Origin: Actinostola sp. cb2023
Taxonomy: Eukaryota > Cnidaria > Anthozoa > Actiniaria > Actinostolidae
Assembly: GCA_033675265.1 (NCBI GenBank)
Contig: JAUJYZ010000881.1
Span: 251,001 to 315,000, forward strand
DNA length: 64,000 nucleotides
Reading direction: 5' to 3'
Shown piece after piece: positions 9,905-21,746 of the stretch. The translations under genes and the position numbers were made by a program. The notes beneath the pieces are model-generated. The model had not been told where the DNA came from, made no database searches, and was given only the letters and a program-made list of their open reading frames with translations. How positions within the stretch are numbered: position 1 is the first letter of the stretch; the number at the start of each line of letters is the position of its first letter.

Positions 9905-10870
9905 TCAGGAAGCCATCAAAATGCCGCTCTGAGGAAGCCATCGGAGTGTTCGCCTAGTTGTAATTTAAGCTGTTGGCTCCTGGGAAGCCATTGACGTGTT
10001 GTCTTGGTTTATAATTGGTTATAACTGAACTTTTTAAACATTTTTGCGTACAGGAAGCCATCATAATGCCCGGAGTGTTTCCGCATGGTGGGAACCATTA
10101 TAGAATATTTTCAGTTTTCACTAATATTATAAACTGTTTACTTGTATATGAGAAGCCATTGAAATGCTTTCACTTTGAGAAAGCCATCGAAGTAACTTAA
10201 CTTTCTTTGTAACTTAAGCTATTGGTTTGTGAAAAGCTATGGCTTAACTTTTTAAAGATCTTTCGCGTACAAAATGTCCCATTTTGCTTATTAAAAAGCA
10301 TTGTTTCATTATCACATCTTGAACTGTTGCATTGTGGAAAGCCATTAAAGTGTTTTAGCATGGTGTAAAGCCATTAAAGCCAGTGTTTTCGCATAGTGGA
10401 AAGCCATTAAAGTGTTTTAGCACAGTGGAAAGCCATTCAAGTGTTTTCGCACAGAGGGACCCATCAAACTGTTCCTCTTAAAAAAGAAGCAAGCCCGACT
10501 TATGGGAAGCCACTTGAGTGTTGCCTTCGTTTCTAATTGGTTATAACTTAACTTTTTAAACATTGTTTCGAACAACAAGCCATCAAAATGTCCCGTGTAA
10601 TTAATTCGATAAAAGCTTCTATTATTTTATCACTTCACTTGTTTTTCAATATTCACGTACAGAAAGCCATCAAAATGTTCCGTTTAATTAATTAGACCTA
10701 AATTTCTAGTTTACTTTATCACTTCGCTTGTTTTTCAATAATATTCACGTACAGAAAGCCATCAAAATGTTCCGTGTAATTTTGAGATCGATTAACTGTT
10801 GGATTATAGGAACCCAGTAAAGTGTTTTTCTTTTGGATGTATTATGACTGAGAAAGCCATCAATGTTCCT
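9905..10870 (+). repeat. Degenerate scattered motif array, right part
   Basis: Same word family as 8110-8806: GGAAGCCATCAAAATG, GAAAGCCATTAAAGTGTT and variants at least fifteen times, with 24-110 bp spacing. Some spacers are duplicated too (TTATCACTTC.CTTGTTTTTCAAT near 10630 and 10720). Confidence 0.6.
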
Positions 10871-11325
10871 TGTAGTTTTTAAACATTACAAATATTATTC
10901 AATGATTTATACCGATGTTGGGATGTAAACAGTATAAACACACTTACACTTACTGTATATTAATTTAAGATAATATCATACTGAAATTATGACATAAAAA
11001 TAGCTAAATCATCCTAACAGATATTTTGATAACTGTGATCGAACATGTTAAACTTATTTTGATATAATTTTAAGCGTTCTATCAATGTCTTTACTGATTA
11101 CAATGTAGCATGATTTTGAAAATATGATTCTGTACGAATTTCAATCAATCCATCCATCCATCCGTCCGTCCGTCCGTCCGTCCGTCCGTCCGTCCGTCCG
11201 TCCACCCATCCAAAAAAGTTATAAACCCCCTAGCTTTTCTGTTCATTTACTTTCACTATCGAAGCCAAAGCTCGTCTTGTCGTTCATAACTTGTTCAAAT
11301 TTCGCAAATTTCTTGCATTGCATCT
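10871..11325 (+). repeat. AT-rich spacer with TCCA/TCCG microsatellite
   Basis: About 11147-11210 is a tetranucleotide run that changes from TCCA to TCCG and back. The rest is AT-rich with no gene. Confidence 0.85.
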
Positions 11326-12368
11326 TTAGAACGTCAGCATTTGTAGCTTTTGTGGGCTGACACGCCTTCTGTCGCGACGAGAAGAGGTGACGCTTTGAAG
11401 CTCTATTATAGGCTGTGGAGAGCGACACCTCACTATACCCGTTATCATCCTCTTAAAACTGCTTCTATATTGTGAGTTAAATACGCAGAGTATGACAGGG
11501 TTAATTGCGCTGTTACTGTGCGCGAGAATAAAGCGTAGAAGACCAATGTGGCATTCTAGTGGCCGCTTGAAAATGTCGAAGGCGAAGAAGTAGACGAACC
11601 AGCAGAGAATGAAACACGCAGTGATGACGAGTAACATGTGGAGTAACTTTCGCGAGGCTTGCTCTTTTCTTGATTGCGCAGCATTGTTGGATACCCCAGG
11701 TATCTTACTTCGTCTTAGTTTGATGATTAGGATGCTGTAGAGTAGAATAGTCATCAACAATATGCAACTGTACACGGACAGTAAGATTCTTTCATACACG
11801 CGAAAGTGCGCTCCAAAGAGACCTTTGAGATTTGTACTACAAACAAACGCTGAGCCTCGTGGTTTCAATATGGGTGTAACGAGGTAAGGAGAGCGCAGAA
11901 TTGCTGCTAGAAGCCATGTGGCAATAATGATGATTCTAGTAACAGTTGGAGTCATTATGTTACGAAGTGGAAACACTATGGCACAGAATCGATCAATTGT
12001 GGCACCCAGAATAATAAACACTGACACCAAGATAGCAAAATGGTGCAGAAAAGGTACAACACGGCAGAGAACAAGTCCAAATGTTCCAGTAACGAGCCAA
12101 GAGTCTCCATAGAGCATCATCACCACCATTCTAGGCATGTAGACGACCGTGACGACCAAGTCAGCGATGGCCATGTTCAGAAGGAAGAGAGATGTGCATT
12201 CTTTCTAGCTAGTTTTCCTTTGATGATGACAGCAACGGTCATGGAGTTCCCCAACAACGACACAACAAAAATCACTACATATGCCAACACTCGAGAAACT
12301 GAAACTTCTGTGAAACATAGTTTTGCATTGCTGGATGCCTTGGACGATGCATTTGAAGATAGTTCCAT
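11326..12368 (-). pseudogene. Class A GPCR pseudogene with 2-bp insertion
   Basis: Intronless rhodopsin-family receptor read leftwards from ATG 12366-12368. TM1 carries GNSMTVAVI, TM2 NMAIADL with its conserved Asp, TM3 the Cys of LVLCR and the DRF box, TM4 a Trp, TM6 CFILCWFVYFF and TM7 NSAINP. A duplicated dinucleotide (GA on the + strand within 12186-12191) relative to the paralogs shifts the frame between TM1 and TM2 and stops translation early. Downstream the frame is open for 282 codons to 11326. It has a longer, more basic C tail than its relatives. Either a young pseudogene or a base-calling slip; the rest is intact, so decay is recent. Confidence 0.85.
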
Positions 12369-12532
12369 TTTTCGAGGAAGACGTTTACTGAAGCTCTCAG
12401 TTGTGAGCGACGTCTGACTCTTCCTGGATACTTTGTCATAATTTAATTATTGTGCAATTTCTAATCGCTACTTATTCTATTGTCACCCAGGCACGACCGA
12501 TATATTTACCAAATCAGTGGATAGCAATTTTG

Positions 12533-12587
<55 letters not shown>

Positions 12588-12797
12588 GGACGAGATTCAA
12601 AATGGCGTCTAGTTTCGCTAAAGTCTCCGAATTTATTTGTTTAATAAAGTGCCATTTTTTTATCCAACTGATTTGGTAAATACTAAAACAATTATCCCCC
12701 TCAGTGTCGGTGAGTAGTGGTGAATATTTACCTTGCTGCTCGAGGACTGGCGGCTCGGTAAATATCCACCACTACTCACCTCCACTTCGGGGAATAA
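12369..12797. repeat. Spacer with foldback repeat
   Basis: About 12687-12803 is a foldback: ACAATTATCCCC with a partly matching inverse GGGGAATAATTGT, and an inner pair GGTGAGTAGTGGTGAATATT with its imperfect inverse near 12755-12780. No coding signal. Confidence 0.65.
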
Positions 12798-13240
12798 TTG
12801 TTGTTGAATATATCATTTATGTACCAGATGCTATCCGAACTAACTACGGTAGACATTCACTTCGTTACACTGGCCCTTCCACTTGGAATGATCTTAATGA
12901 ATCTCAGAAAACTCTTTGTCTGAAACAATTTAAATCATCAACTATTAAATCTGGTTTTCTCCTGTCTTACACACGTTAATAGAAATCTATTACTCGTTTT
13001 CTCAAATTAGCACTTTTGAAAGACTCTTGGTACCTTGTTATCGTCTCTTGTTGTTGTACACCCTTCGTGTGTTTCCTGTTTTTCCTCACAGTTTTAAGTC
13101 AATTTTGTATCTGTTTTGACTAAACACAACCAATTCTATATTTATATTGTTACTCAGCTAGATTAGCTAATCAGTTACCCTGAGTAACATTTACCTTATT
13201 TTAGTTAAATTGAAAATTAATAATTGTAATAAAGAATCAA
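12798..13240 (+). mobile_element. LINE 3' end fragment (RT C-terminal tail and 3' UTR)
   Basis: The frame reads YVPDAIRTNYGRHSLRYTGPS, then TWNDL and KQFKSSTIKSGF to a TAA at 12977-12979, the characteristic end of Jockey/CR1-type ORF2 proteins. AATAAAG near 13228 could be its polyadenylation signal. Only the last ~60 residues remain. Confidence 0.65.
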
Positions 13241-13263
13241 TGTTAGGCAAATTTTGCAAATTT

Positions 13264-13396
13264 TGTATTTTCAACCTTAGTTTTAATAAAAACTGCCAAG
13301 TGTTGTAATTAGATTTTATGCATTTAGCCCTGAAGATGGGCGCTTAGCCCGAAAGCTTGGCAGTTTTTATTAAAACTAAGGTTGAAGATACAAAAT
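13264..13396. repeat. Foldback with Penelope-LTR-like core
   Basis: TAAAAACTGCCAAG pairs with CTTGGCAGTTTTTA, and the pairing extends about 37 bp on each side. The apical region holds CTGAAGA, a GGGC/GCCC stem and GAAA, the order of conserved blocks in a hammerhead ribozyme and typical of Penelope-like terminal repeats. Pairing next to the expected cleavage site is imperfect, so activity is doubtful. Confidence 0.5.
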
Positions 13397-13520
13397 TTGT
13401 TGTTATGAATTATCCAACCTACAAACCGACATTAGATTTAATAACATTATTATTATTGTCTTGTTGTTGTAGATCCTTAGCATTAATGAATTGTTTCATA
13501 TTTCCGCAATCGCTCCGACG

Positions 13521-13988
13521 GCTTAAAGTGCTTATGAAGCTTATTTTTTTATTTTGAAAATCGATTACATATGAAGTGAATAGTGGGATGTTTCAGTATT
13601 TTGTGATTTGAGCTTCGCATTTGCGAGTTATAAAGGTTTGAAATCGTGATATGCTAATTCGGTGACGTCAAAGGAGGCATCATTTATTATACAAAAGCGC
13701 CCCTTTGCAAATCATTGACATTTTTTAATCTGGAAAAAAGTTTTCTACAACTTATACAAATGATGTTAAACTTTTTTTCTATTTCAGAAAAGAATGCTAC
13801 TTGAAAAAATATAAATAAGTTACAGCAAAAGCCTCCTTTGACGTCACCGACTTAGCATATCACGATTTCAAACCTTTATAACTCGCAAATGCGAAGCTCA
13901 AATCACAAAATACTGAAACATCCCACTATTCACTTCATATGTAATCGATTTTCAAAATAAAAAAATAAGCTTCATAAGCACTTTAAGC
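13521..13988. mobile_element. Foldback MITE with ~155-bp arms
   Basis: GCTTAAAGTGCTTATGAAGC at 13521 is inverted at 13988, and the arms match nearly perfectly through GACGTCAAAGGAGGC. The central ~150 bp is unpaired. Related arms occur at 39880-40318 and 29880-30022, so this is a family with TTAAAGTG ends. Confidence 0.85.
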
Positions 13989-14050
13989 ACAGTTTGGTTG
14001 TTTCTACTCTCAGGTGACTAGTGACGTTGGTGATCCACATATATCTGAGT

Positions 14051-14592
14051 AAATATCAGTGTCATCCAGGGACGTCAGAGATTGTTGAATATCTCATTTA
14101 TGCGCTAGATACTCTTGTAGATCTCTAGCATTAATGAAGTCAAACATTTTATAGTTTGCTCTGGTGGCTGGCAGGTTATTTCTGCTAAATATCAGTGTCA
14201 TCCAGGGACGTCAGAGATTGTTGAATATCTCATTTATGCGCTAGATACTCTTGTAGATCTCTAGCATTAATGAAGTCAAACATTTTATAGTTTGCTCTGG
14301 TGGCTGGCAGGTTATTTCTGCTAAATATCAGTGTCATCCAGGGACGTCAGAGATTGTTGAATATCTCATTTATGCGCTAGATACTCTTGTAGATCTCTAG
14401 CATTAATGAAGTCAAACGTTTCATAGTTTGCTCCAGTGGCAGGCAGGTTATTTCTGCTAAATATCAGTGTCATCCAGGGACGTCAGAGATTGTTGAATAT
14501 CTCATTTATGCGCTAGATACTCTTGTAGATCTCTAGCATTAATGAAGTCAAACGTTTCATAATTTGCTTCGGTGGCTGGCAAGTTCTTTCTA
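14051..14592 (+). repeat. 136-bp tandem repeat, four copies
   Basis: AAATATCAGTGTCATCCAGG starts at 14051, 14187, 14323 and about 14459. The first copies are identical over most of their length. The fourth differs by several substitutions. Confidence 0.9.
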
Positions 14593-15129
14593 GCTACTAG
14601 TCTCAGTAACGACAATCCACAGACACCTAAGAACACATCTCATTTACAACCACTATTAGAACCTTTGTATATAACGTATTGTGGTAATCTATTTAAAAAA
14701 GCTCAATCCATCATCAAAACAACACAGCTACATGGGAGATCTTTGGCCAACTGCTTACAAGTTCTCTATGGTTGTCATGGAAACAACTCTCTTTTTAGTA
14801 TCTTTGTTACTTATTTCGTCTAAACAGACACATTCTATTGTTTGGTTTCAATCAGCTGTTAAAAGTCCTTGAATCTTATTATCTGCCTTAAAATGATGGG
14901 CAAACACTGCCCTTCATGTACTATCAACCAGAGAAATGGTGTAAATGGAATACAAATCTGTAATCTGTAAATCTGTAATGTTTTTTTTGTTGTTTTTGTT
15001 TTTGTTTTTTTCAATCAACGTTTATTTTTATTACTATAATATTACATTTTCTTTTTTGTATATAATAATAATAATATTACATTTTCTTTTTTGTATACAG
15101 CGATTAATCGCTGTATGATAATAATAATA
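14593..15129. other. Spacer with a perfect palindrome
   Basis: No convincing gene. About 14826-14935 is a repeat that recurs at 16203-16300 (shared TCAATCAGCTGTTAAAA). At 15095-15116 lies a perfect 22-bp palindrome whose half-site is ATACAGCGATT, between two copies of ATAATAATAATATTACAT. Confidence 0.55.
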
Positions 15130-16424
15130 TTACATGTAATGGTTGAGAAGGGATTTGAAAAGGTGGAATTCAGCCGATGAAAATTCCTCACGAGACTGGA
15201 AATGGTTGCTAGGATACCGGTCAGATAAAGAAAATCCCACCCGCTTCAACAACCAATCAGAGCGCGCGATTTCTTAGCCGGGATACCCGACCGGAAAAAA
15301 GACAATATTTTATATTTGTTTTTTATTTATATTTTGAAGAGGTCGATTAGAGTGCAAACCATATGTCTGTGAAACAGTACTAACTAATTAGTACTAAATA
15401 GCACTGATGAAACAATAGAAAACAATGGAGATAACATTATTGCTGCGAGCGAAGCGAGCAGCGAAACTAATCTGGACATGGGCTTCCTGTGTTGTGTGTG
15501 GACGCGTTTCACTGGGCTCTTTATTATCCAGCTTGATTCGAGACTTTGAGGAATCGATCGAGATGATTTCTGAGTATGACGTCACTGGTCATGACCTCGT
15601 GGTTATTGCGAAATCCACATGGTACTTATGATCAGCGGTGGTAATAACATGGCCGCTGTGATACAATACGTTCTCCTTGTAGCTATTGGTTGCATTGTAC
15701 TTACACTCGGAAAAGAAAGCGAAAGCTTGACATGTTCATAGCGACTATACAGTCAGGAATATTTGGCGAGATTGTCTACTATAGCCGTGTACGGGGGGGT
15801 GATGAAAGTTCGCCGTGATAATCGTGCTAGAACTGATAAACAAACGAATAGCTGGTCATCTACACATCTATATTAAATCTAGATGTTCTTAAGTTTTATT
15901 CATCTACTGGTATATGTTCAAGGTAATTTAATCATGGAGCAGAAGCCGTCAAAGTTCGTTCTACGATGACGGTAAATAAGAATACATGCGTACTTTATTT
16001 TACCTCACATCGACCGTTTCAAGTTCGACTAAAAATACTACTGCAGCCTGGCTACACAGGCTATTATATTTCTGAAATTTATTCGTTCATATTGAAAGGA
16101 CTGATTCTCCAGAGAACACCATGTTTACATTACATGGTTTGAAATGGGCAATTTACATACGAAGCTAAAGAGGTCTATTGTGTCGAGGTCTATTGTGTCG
16201 CCAATTGCTGGCTTTCAATCAGCTGTTAAAACTCCTTGAATCTCATTATTTGCTTCAAATGACGGGCAAACACTGCCCGTCAATTTGAAGCACAGGAAGC
16301 CCAAACATAGAAGTGAACTTTAAAATATATCATATCATTTGCTGAAATGTAGAATGAATGTTCACAGTTACATTTTGCAACTAATTCAACTCGCAGCACT
16401 TCACTTTCTATTAGAAACGGCTAG
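15130..16424. other. Transposon-derived spacer before the satellite
   Basis: No gene recognised. It holds GCGAGCGAAGCGAGC near 15447 followed by GGGCTTCCTGTG near 15481, a pairing of words seen again near 59960-60025. About 16125-16180 is an isolated arm of the foldback family that is complete at 42550-42738. CACAGGAAGCCCA near 16292 is the inverse of the recurrent word. Confidence 0.5.
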
Positions 16425-19400
16425 TTTTTAGTTAATTTTCTCTTGATCACTTTGTAGTATATCAAGGTAGATAATGGACCCTTTGCAGCCCACAGTCAGA
16501 TCTGATATAACACTTGAATAATGACTGAACTGAACTGATTTTTAGTTAATTTTCTCTTGATCGCTTTGTAGTATATCAAGGTAGATAATGGACCCTTTGT
16601 AGCCCACAGTCAGATCTGATATAACACTTGAATAATGACTGAACTGAACTGATTTTTAGTTAATTTTCTCTTGATCGCTTTGTAGTATATCAAGGTAGAT
16701 AATGGATCCTTTGTAGCTCACAGTCAGATCTGATATAACACTTGAATAATGACTGAACTGAACGACTGAACTGAACTGAACTGAACTGATTTTTAGTTAA
16801 TTGCCTCTTGATCGCTTTGTAGTATATCAAGGTAGATAATGGACCCTTTGTAGCCCACAGTCAGATCTGATATAACACTTGAATAATGACTGAACTGAAC
16901 GACTGAACTGAACTGAACTGAACTGATTTTTAGTTAATTGTCTCTTGATCGCTTTGTAGTATATCAAGGTAGATAATGGACCCTTTGTAGCCCACAGTCA
17001 GATCTGATATAACACTTGAATAATGACTGAACTGAACGACTGAACTGAACTGAACTGAACTGATTTTTAGTTAATTTTCTCTTGGTCGCTTTGTAGTATA
17101 TCAAGGTAGATAATGGATCCTTTGCAGCTCACAGTCAGATCTGATATAACACTTGAATAATGACTGAACTGAACTGATTTTTAGTTAATTTTCTCTTGAT
17201 CGCTTTGTAGTATATCAAGGTAGATAATGGACACTTTGTAGCCCACAGTCAGATCTGATATAACACTTGAATAATGACTGAACTGAACGACTGAACTGAA
17301 CTGAACTGAACTGATTTTTAGTTAATTTTCTCTTGGTCGCTTTGTAGTATATCAAGGTAGATAATGGATCCTTTGCAGCTCACAGTCAGATCTGATATAA
17401 CACTTGAATAATGACTGAACTGAACTGATTTTTAGTTAATTTTCTCTTGATCGCTTTGTAGTATATCAAGGTAGATAATGGACCCTTTGTAGCTCACAGT
17501 CAGATCTGATATAACACTTGAATAATGACTGAACTGAACTGAACTGAACTGAACTGATTTTTAGTTAATTTTCTCTTGATCGCTTTGTAGTATATCAAGG
17601 TAGATAATGGATCCTTTGCAGCTCAGTCAGATCTGATATAACACTTGAATAATGACTGAACTGAACTGAACTGAACTGAACTGAACTGATTTTTAGTTAA
17701 TTTTCTCTTGATCGCTTTGTAGTATATCAAGGTAGATAATGGACCCTTTGTAGCACACAGTCAGATCTGATATAACACTTGAATAATGACTGAACTGAAC
17801 GACTGAACTGAACTGAACTAATTTTTAGTTAATTTTCTCTTGATCACTTTGTAGTATATCAAGGTAGATAATGGACCCTTTGCAGCCCACAGTCAGATCT
17901 GATATAACACTTGAATAATGACTGAACTGAACTGATTTTTAGTTAATTTTCTCTTGATCGCTTTGTAGTATATCAAGGTAGATAATGGACCCTTTGTAGC
18001 CCACAGTCAGATCTGATATAACACTTGAATAATGACTGAACTGAACTGATTTTTAGTTAATTTTCTCTTGATCGCTTTGTAGTATATCAAGGTAGATAAT
18101 GGATCCTTTGTAGCTCACAGTCAGATCTGATATAACACTTGAATAATGACTGAACTGAACGACTGAACTGAACTGAACTGAACTGATTTTTAGTTAATTG
18201 CCTCTTGATCGCTTTGTAGTATATCAAGGTAGATAATGGACCCTTTGTAGCCCACAGTCAGATCTGATATAACACTTGAATAATGACTGAACTGAACGAC
18301 TGAACTGAACTGAACTGAACTGATTTTTAGTTAATTGCCTCTTGATCGCTTTGTAGTATATCAAGGTAGATAATGGACCCTTTGTAGCCCACAGTCAGAT
18401 CTGATATAACACTTGAATAATGACTGAACTGAACGACTGAACTGAACTGAACTGAACTGATTTTTAGTTAATTTTCTCTTGATCGCTTTATACTATATCA
18501 AGGTAGATAATGGACCCTTTGCAGCCCACAGTCAGATCTGATATAACACTTGAATAATGACTGAACTGAACTGATTTTTAGTTAATTTTCTCTTGATCGC
18601 TTTGTAGTATATCAAGGTAGATAATGGATCCTTTGTAGCCCACAGTCAGATCTGATATAACACTTGAATAATGACTGAACTGAACGACTGAACTGAACTG
18701 AACTGAACTGATTTTTAGTTAATTTTCTCTTGATCGCTTTTATACTATATCAAGGTAGATAATGGACCCTTTGCAGCCCACAGTCAGATCTGATATAACA
18801 CTTGAATAATGACTGAACTGAACGACTGAACTGAACTGAACTGATTTTTAGTTAATTTTCTCTTGATCGCTTTATACTATATCAAGGTAGATAATGGACC
18901 CTTTGCAGCCCACAGTCAGATCTGATATAACACTTGAATAATGACTGAACTGAACTGATTTTTAGTTAATTTTCTCTTGATCGCTTTGTAGTATATCAAG
19001 GTAGATAATGGATCCTTTGTAGCCCACAGTCAGATCTGATATAACACTTGAATAATGACTGAACTGAACGACTGAACTGAACTGAACTGAACTGATTTTT
19101 AGTTAATTGCCTCTTGATCGCTTTGTAGTATATCAAGGTAGATAATGGACCCTTTGCAGCCCACAGTCAGATCTGATATAACACTTGAATAATGACTGAA
19201 CTGAACTGAACTGAACTGAACTGAACTAATTTTTAGTTAATTTTCTCTTGATCGCTTTGTAGTATATCAAGGTAGATAATGGACCCTTTGTAGCTCACAG
19301 TCAGATCTGATATAACACTTGAATAATGACTGAACTGAACTGATTTTTAGTTAATTTTCTCTTGATCGCTTTGTAGTATATCAAGGTAGATAATGGACCC

Positions 19401-21295
19401 TTTGCAGCCCACAGTCAGATCTGATATAACACTTGAATAATGACTGAACTGAACTGAACTGAACTGAACTGAACTAATTTTTAGTTAATTTTCTCTTGAT
19501 CGCTTTGTAGTATATCAAGGTAGATAATGGACCCTTTGTAGCTCACAGTCAGATCTGATATAACACTTGAATAATGACTGAACTGAACGACTGAACTGAA
19601 CTGAACTAATTTTTAGTTAATTTTCTCTTGATCGCTTTGTAGTATATCAAGGTAGATAATGGATCCTTTGCAGCCCACAGTCAGATCTGATATAACACTT
19701 GAATAATGACTGAACTGAACGACTGAACTGAACTGAACTGATTTTTAGTTAATTTTCTCTTGATCGCTTTATACTATATCAAGGTAGATAATGGACCCTT
19801 TGCAGCCCACAGTCAGATCTGATATAACACTTGAATAATGACTGAACTGAACTGATTTTTAGTTAATTTTCTCTTGATCGCTTTGTAGTATATCAAGGTA
19901 GATAATGGATCCTTTGTAGCCCACAGTCAGATCTGATATAACACTTGAATAATGACTGAACTGAACGACTGAACTGAACTGAACTGAACTGATTTTTAGT
20001 TAATTTTCTCTTGATCGCTTTATACTATATCAAGGTAGATAATGGACCCTTTGCAGCCCACAGTCAGATCTGATATAACACTTGAATAATGACTGAACTG
20101 AACGACTGAACTGAACTGAACTGAACTAATTTTTAGTTAATTTTCTCTTGATCGCTTTGTAGTATATCAAGGTAGATAATGGACCCTTTGTAGCTCACAG
20201 TCAGATCTGATATAACACTTGAATAATGACTGAACTGAACTGATTTTTAGTTAATTTTCTCTTGATCGCTTTGTAGTATATCAAGGTAGATAATGGACCC
20301 TTTGCAGCCCACAGTCAGATCTGATATAACACTTGAATAATGACTGAACTGAACTGAACTGAACTGAACTGAACTAATTTTTAGTTAATTTTCTCTTGAT
20401 CGCTTTGTAGTATATCAAGGTAGATAATGGACCCTTTGTAGCTCACAGTCAGATCTGATATAACACTTGAATAATGACTGAACTGAACGACTGAACTGAA
20501 CTGAAACTAATTTTTAGTTAATTTTCTCTTGATCGCTTTGTAGTATATCAAGGTAGATAATGGATCCTTTGCAGCCCACAGTCAGATCTGATATAACACT
20601 TGAATAATGACTGAACTGAACGACTGAACTGAACTGAACTGAACTGATTTTCAGTTAATTTTCTCTTGATCGCTTTGTAGTATATCAAGGTAGATAATGG
20701 ACCCTTTGTAGCCCACAGTCAGATCTGATATAACACTTGAATAATGACTGAACTGAACTGAACTGAACTGAACTGAACTGATTTTCAGTCAATTGCCTCT
20801 TGATCGCTTTGTAGTATATCAAGGTAGATAATGGACCCTTTGCAGCCCACAGTCAGATCTGATATAACACTTGAATAATGACTGAACTGAACGACTGAAC
20901 TGAACTGAACTGAACTGATTTTTAGTTAATTGCCTCTTGATCGCTTTGTAGTATATCAAGGTAGATAATGGACCCTTTGCAGCCCACAGTCAGATCTGAT
21001 ATAACACTTGAATAATGACTGAACTGAACGACTGAACTGAACTGAACTGAACTGATTTTTAGTTAATTGCCTCTTGATCGCTTTGTAGTATATCAAGGTA
21101 GATAATGGACCCTTTGCAGCCCACAGTCAGATCTGATATAACGCTTGAATAATGACTGAACTGAACAGAACTGAACTGAACTGAACTGATTTTCAGTCAA
21201 TTGCCTCTTGATCGCTTTGTAGTATATCAAGGTAGATAATGGACCCTTTGTAGCCCACAGTCAGATCTGATATAACACTTGAATAATGACTGAGC
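16425..21295 (+). repeat. Satellite array 1, about 38 units of 112-137 bp
   Basis: The unit starts TTTTTAGTTAATT, continues CTTGATCGCTTTGTAG, AGGTAGATAATGGACCC, CAGTCAGATCTGATATAAC and ends in a variable run of TGAAC pentamers. Unit length varies because the pentamer number varies. Neighbouring units form higher-order patterns (alternating CCC/TCC, GCAGCCC/GTAGCTC and TTTTC/TTGCC variants). No ORF spans a unit. The 3' edge passes into the conserved flank at GAGCTCAGTTAAGATCTC. Confidence 0.97.
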
Positions 21296-21739
21296 TCAGT
21301 TAAGATCTCATTGGAACTCAGTGCTCTGTTGGGAGTCAACAAACATTGTTGATTTCTGTAATGGCATTACTGATCACTAAGTCAGAATAGTGTGGAACAT
21401 TGTCACCTGGAGTTGCCTCCAGTCCTCCTCCTTCTCTCTTAACATAGGGAGACCAAAAAGGTTTTCTGTGAGAAGGCTTCGATATCTATTCCACTTTTTC
21501 TGGCTTCCTGTGTTTTAAAAAGTAGAGGAGGACTGGGGTTTGCCTCCAGTCCTCCTTCTCTCTTAACACATGGAGACCAAAAAGGTTTTCTGTGAGAAGG
21601 CTGACCAGATTGAGATTACTATAGATGAATATTAATGTGTAATAACAATTGCTCCAAGTGTTAATTAAAACTTCCGGTTGCGACCACTCGTAGGCGACCA
21701 GTTGTACGTCCGCACATCCGGTTTCTAAAATTATATTAA
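21296..21739 (+). repeat. Conserved 3' flank of satellite, segment A
   Basis: The string GAGCTCAGTTAAGATCTCAT opens a ~300-bp block also found directly after satellite arrays 2 (33765) and 3 (41125). It includes GCCTCCAGTCCTCCTCC and GGAGACCAAAAAGGTTTTC, and in A part of this is repeated at 21538-21610. It ends in a deleted remnant of the pogo-like element that is complete in B and C. Confidence 0.85.
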
Positions 21740-21746
21740 GTGAAAT

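Noticed and set aside
15425..15631. Possible small protein frames around 15.4-15.6 kb
   Set aside because: Overlaps the GCGAGCGAAGCGAGC and GGGCTTCCTGTG repeat pair found elsewhere; no domain.
16425..21295. Satellite considered as a CRISPR-like array
   Set aside because: Eukaryotic context; the whole unit is conserved, with no unique spacers and only a pentamer number change.
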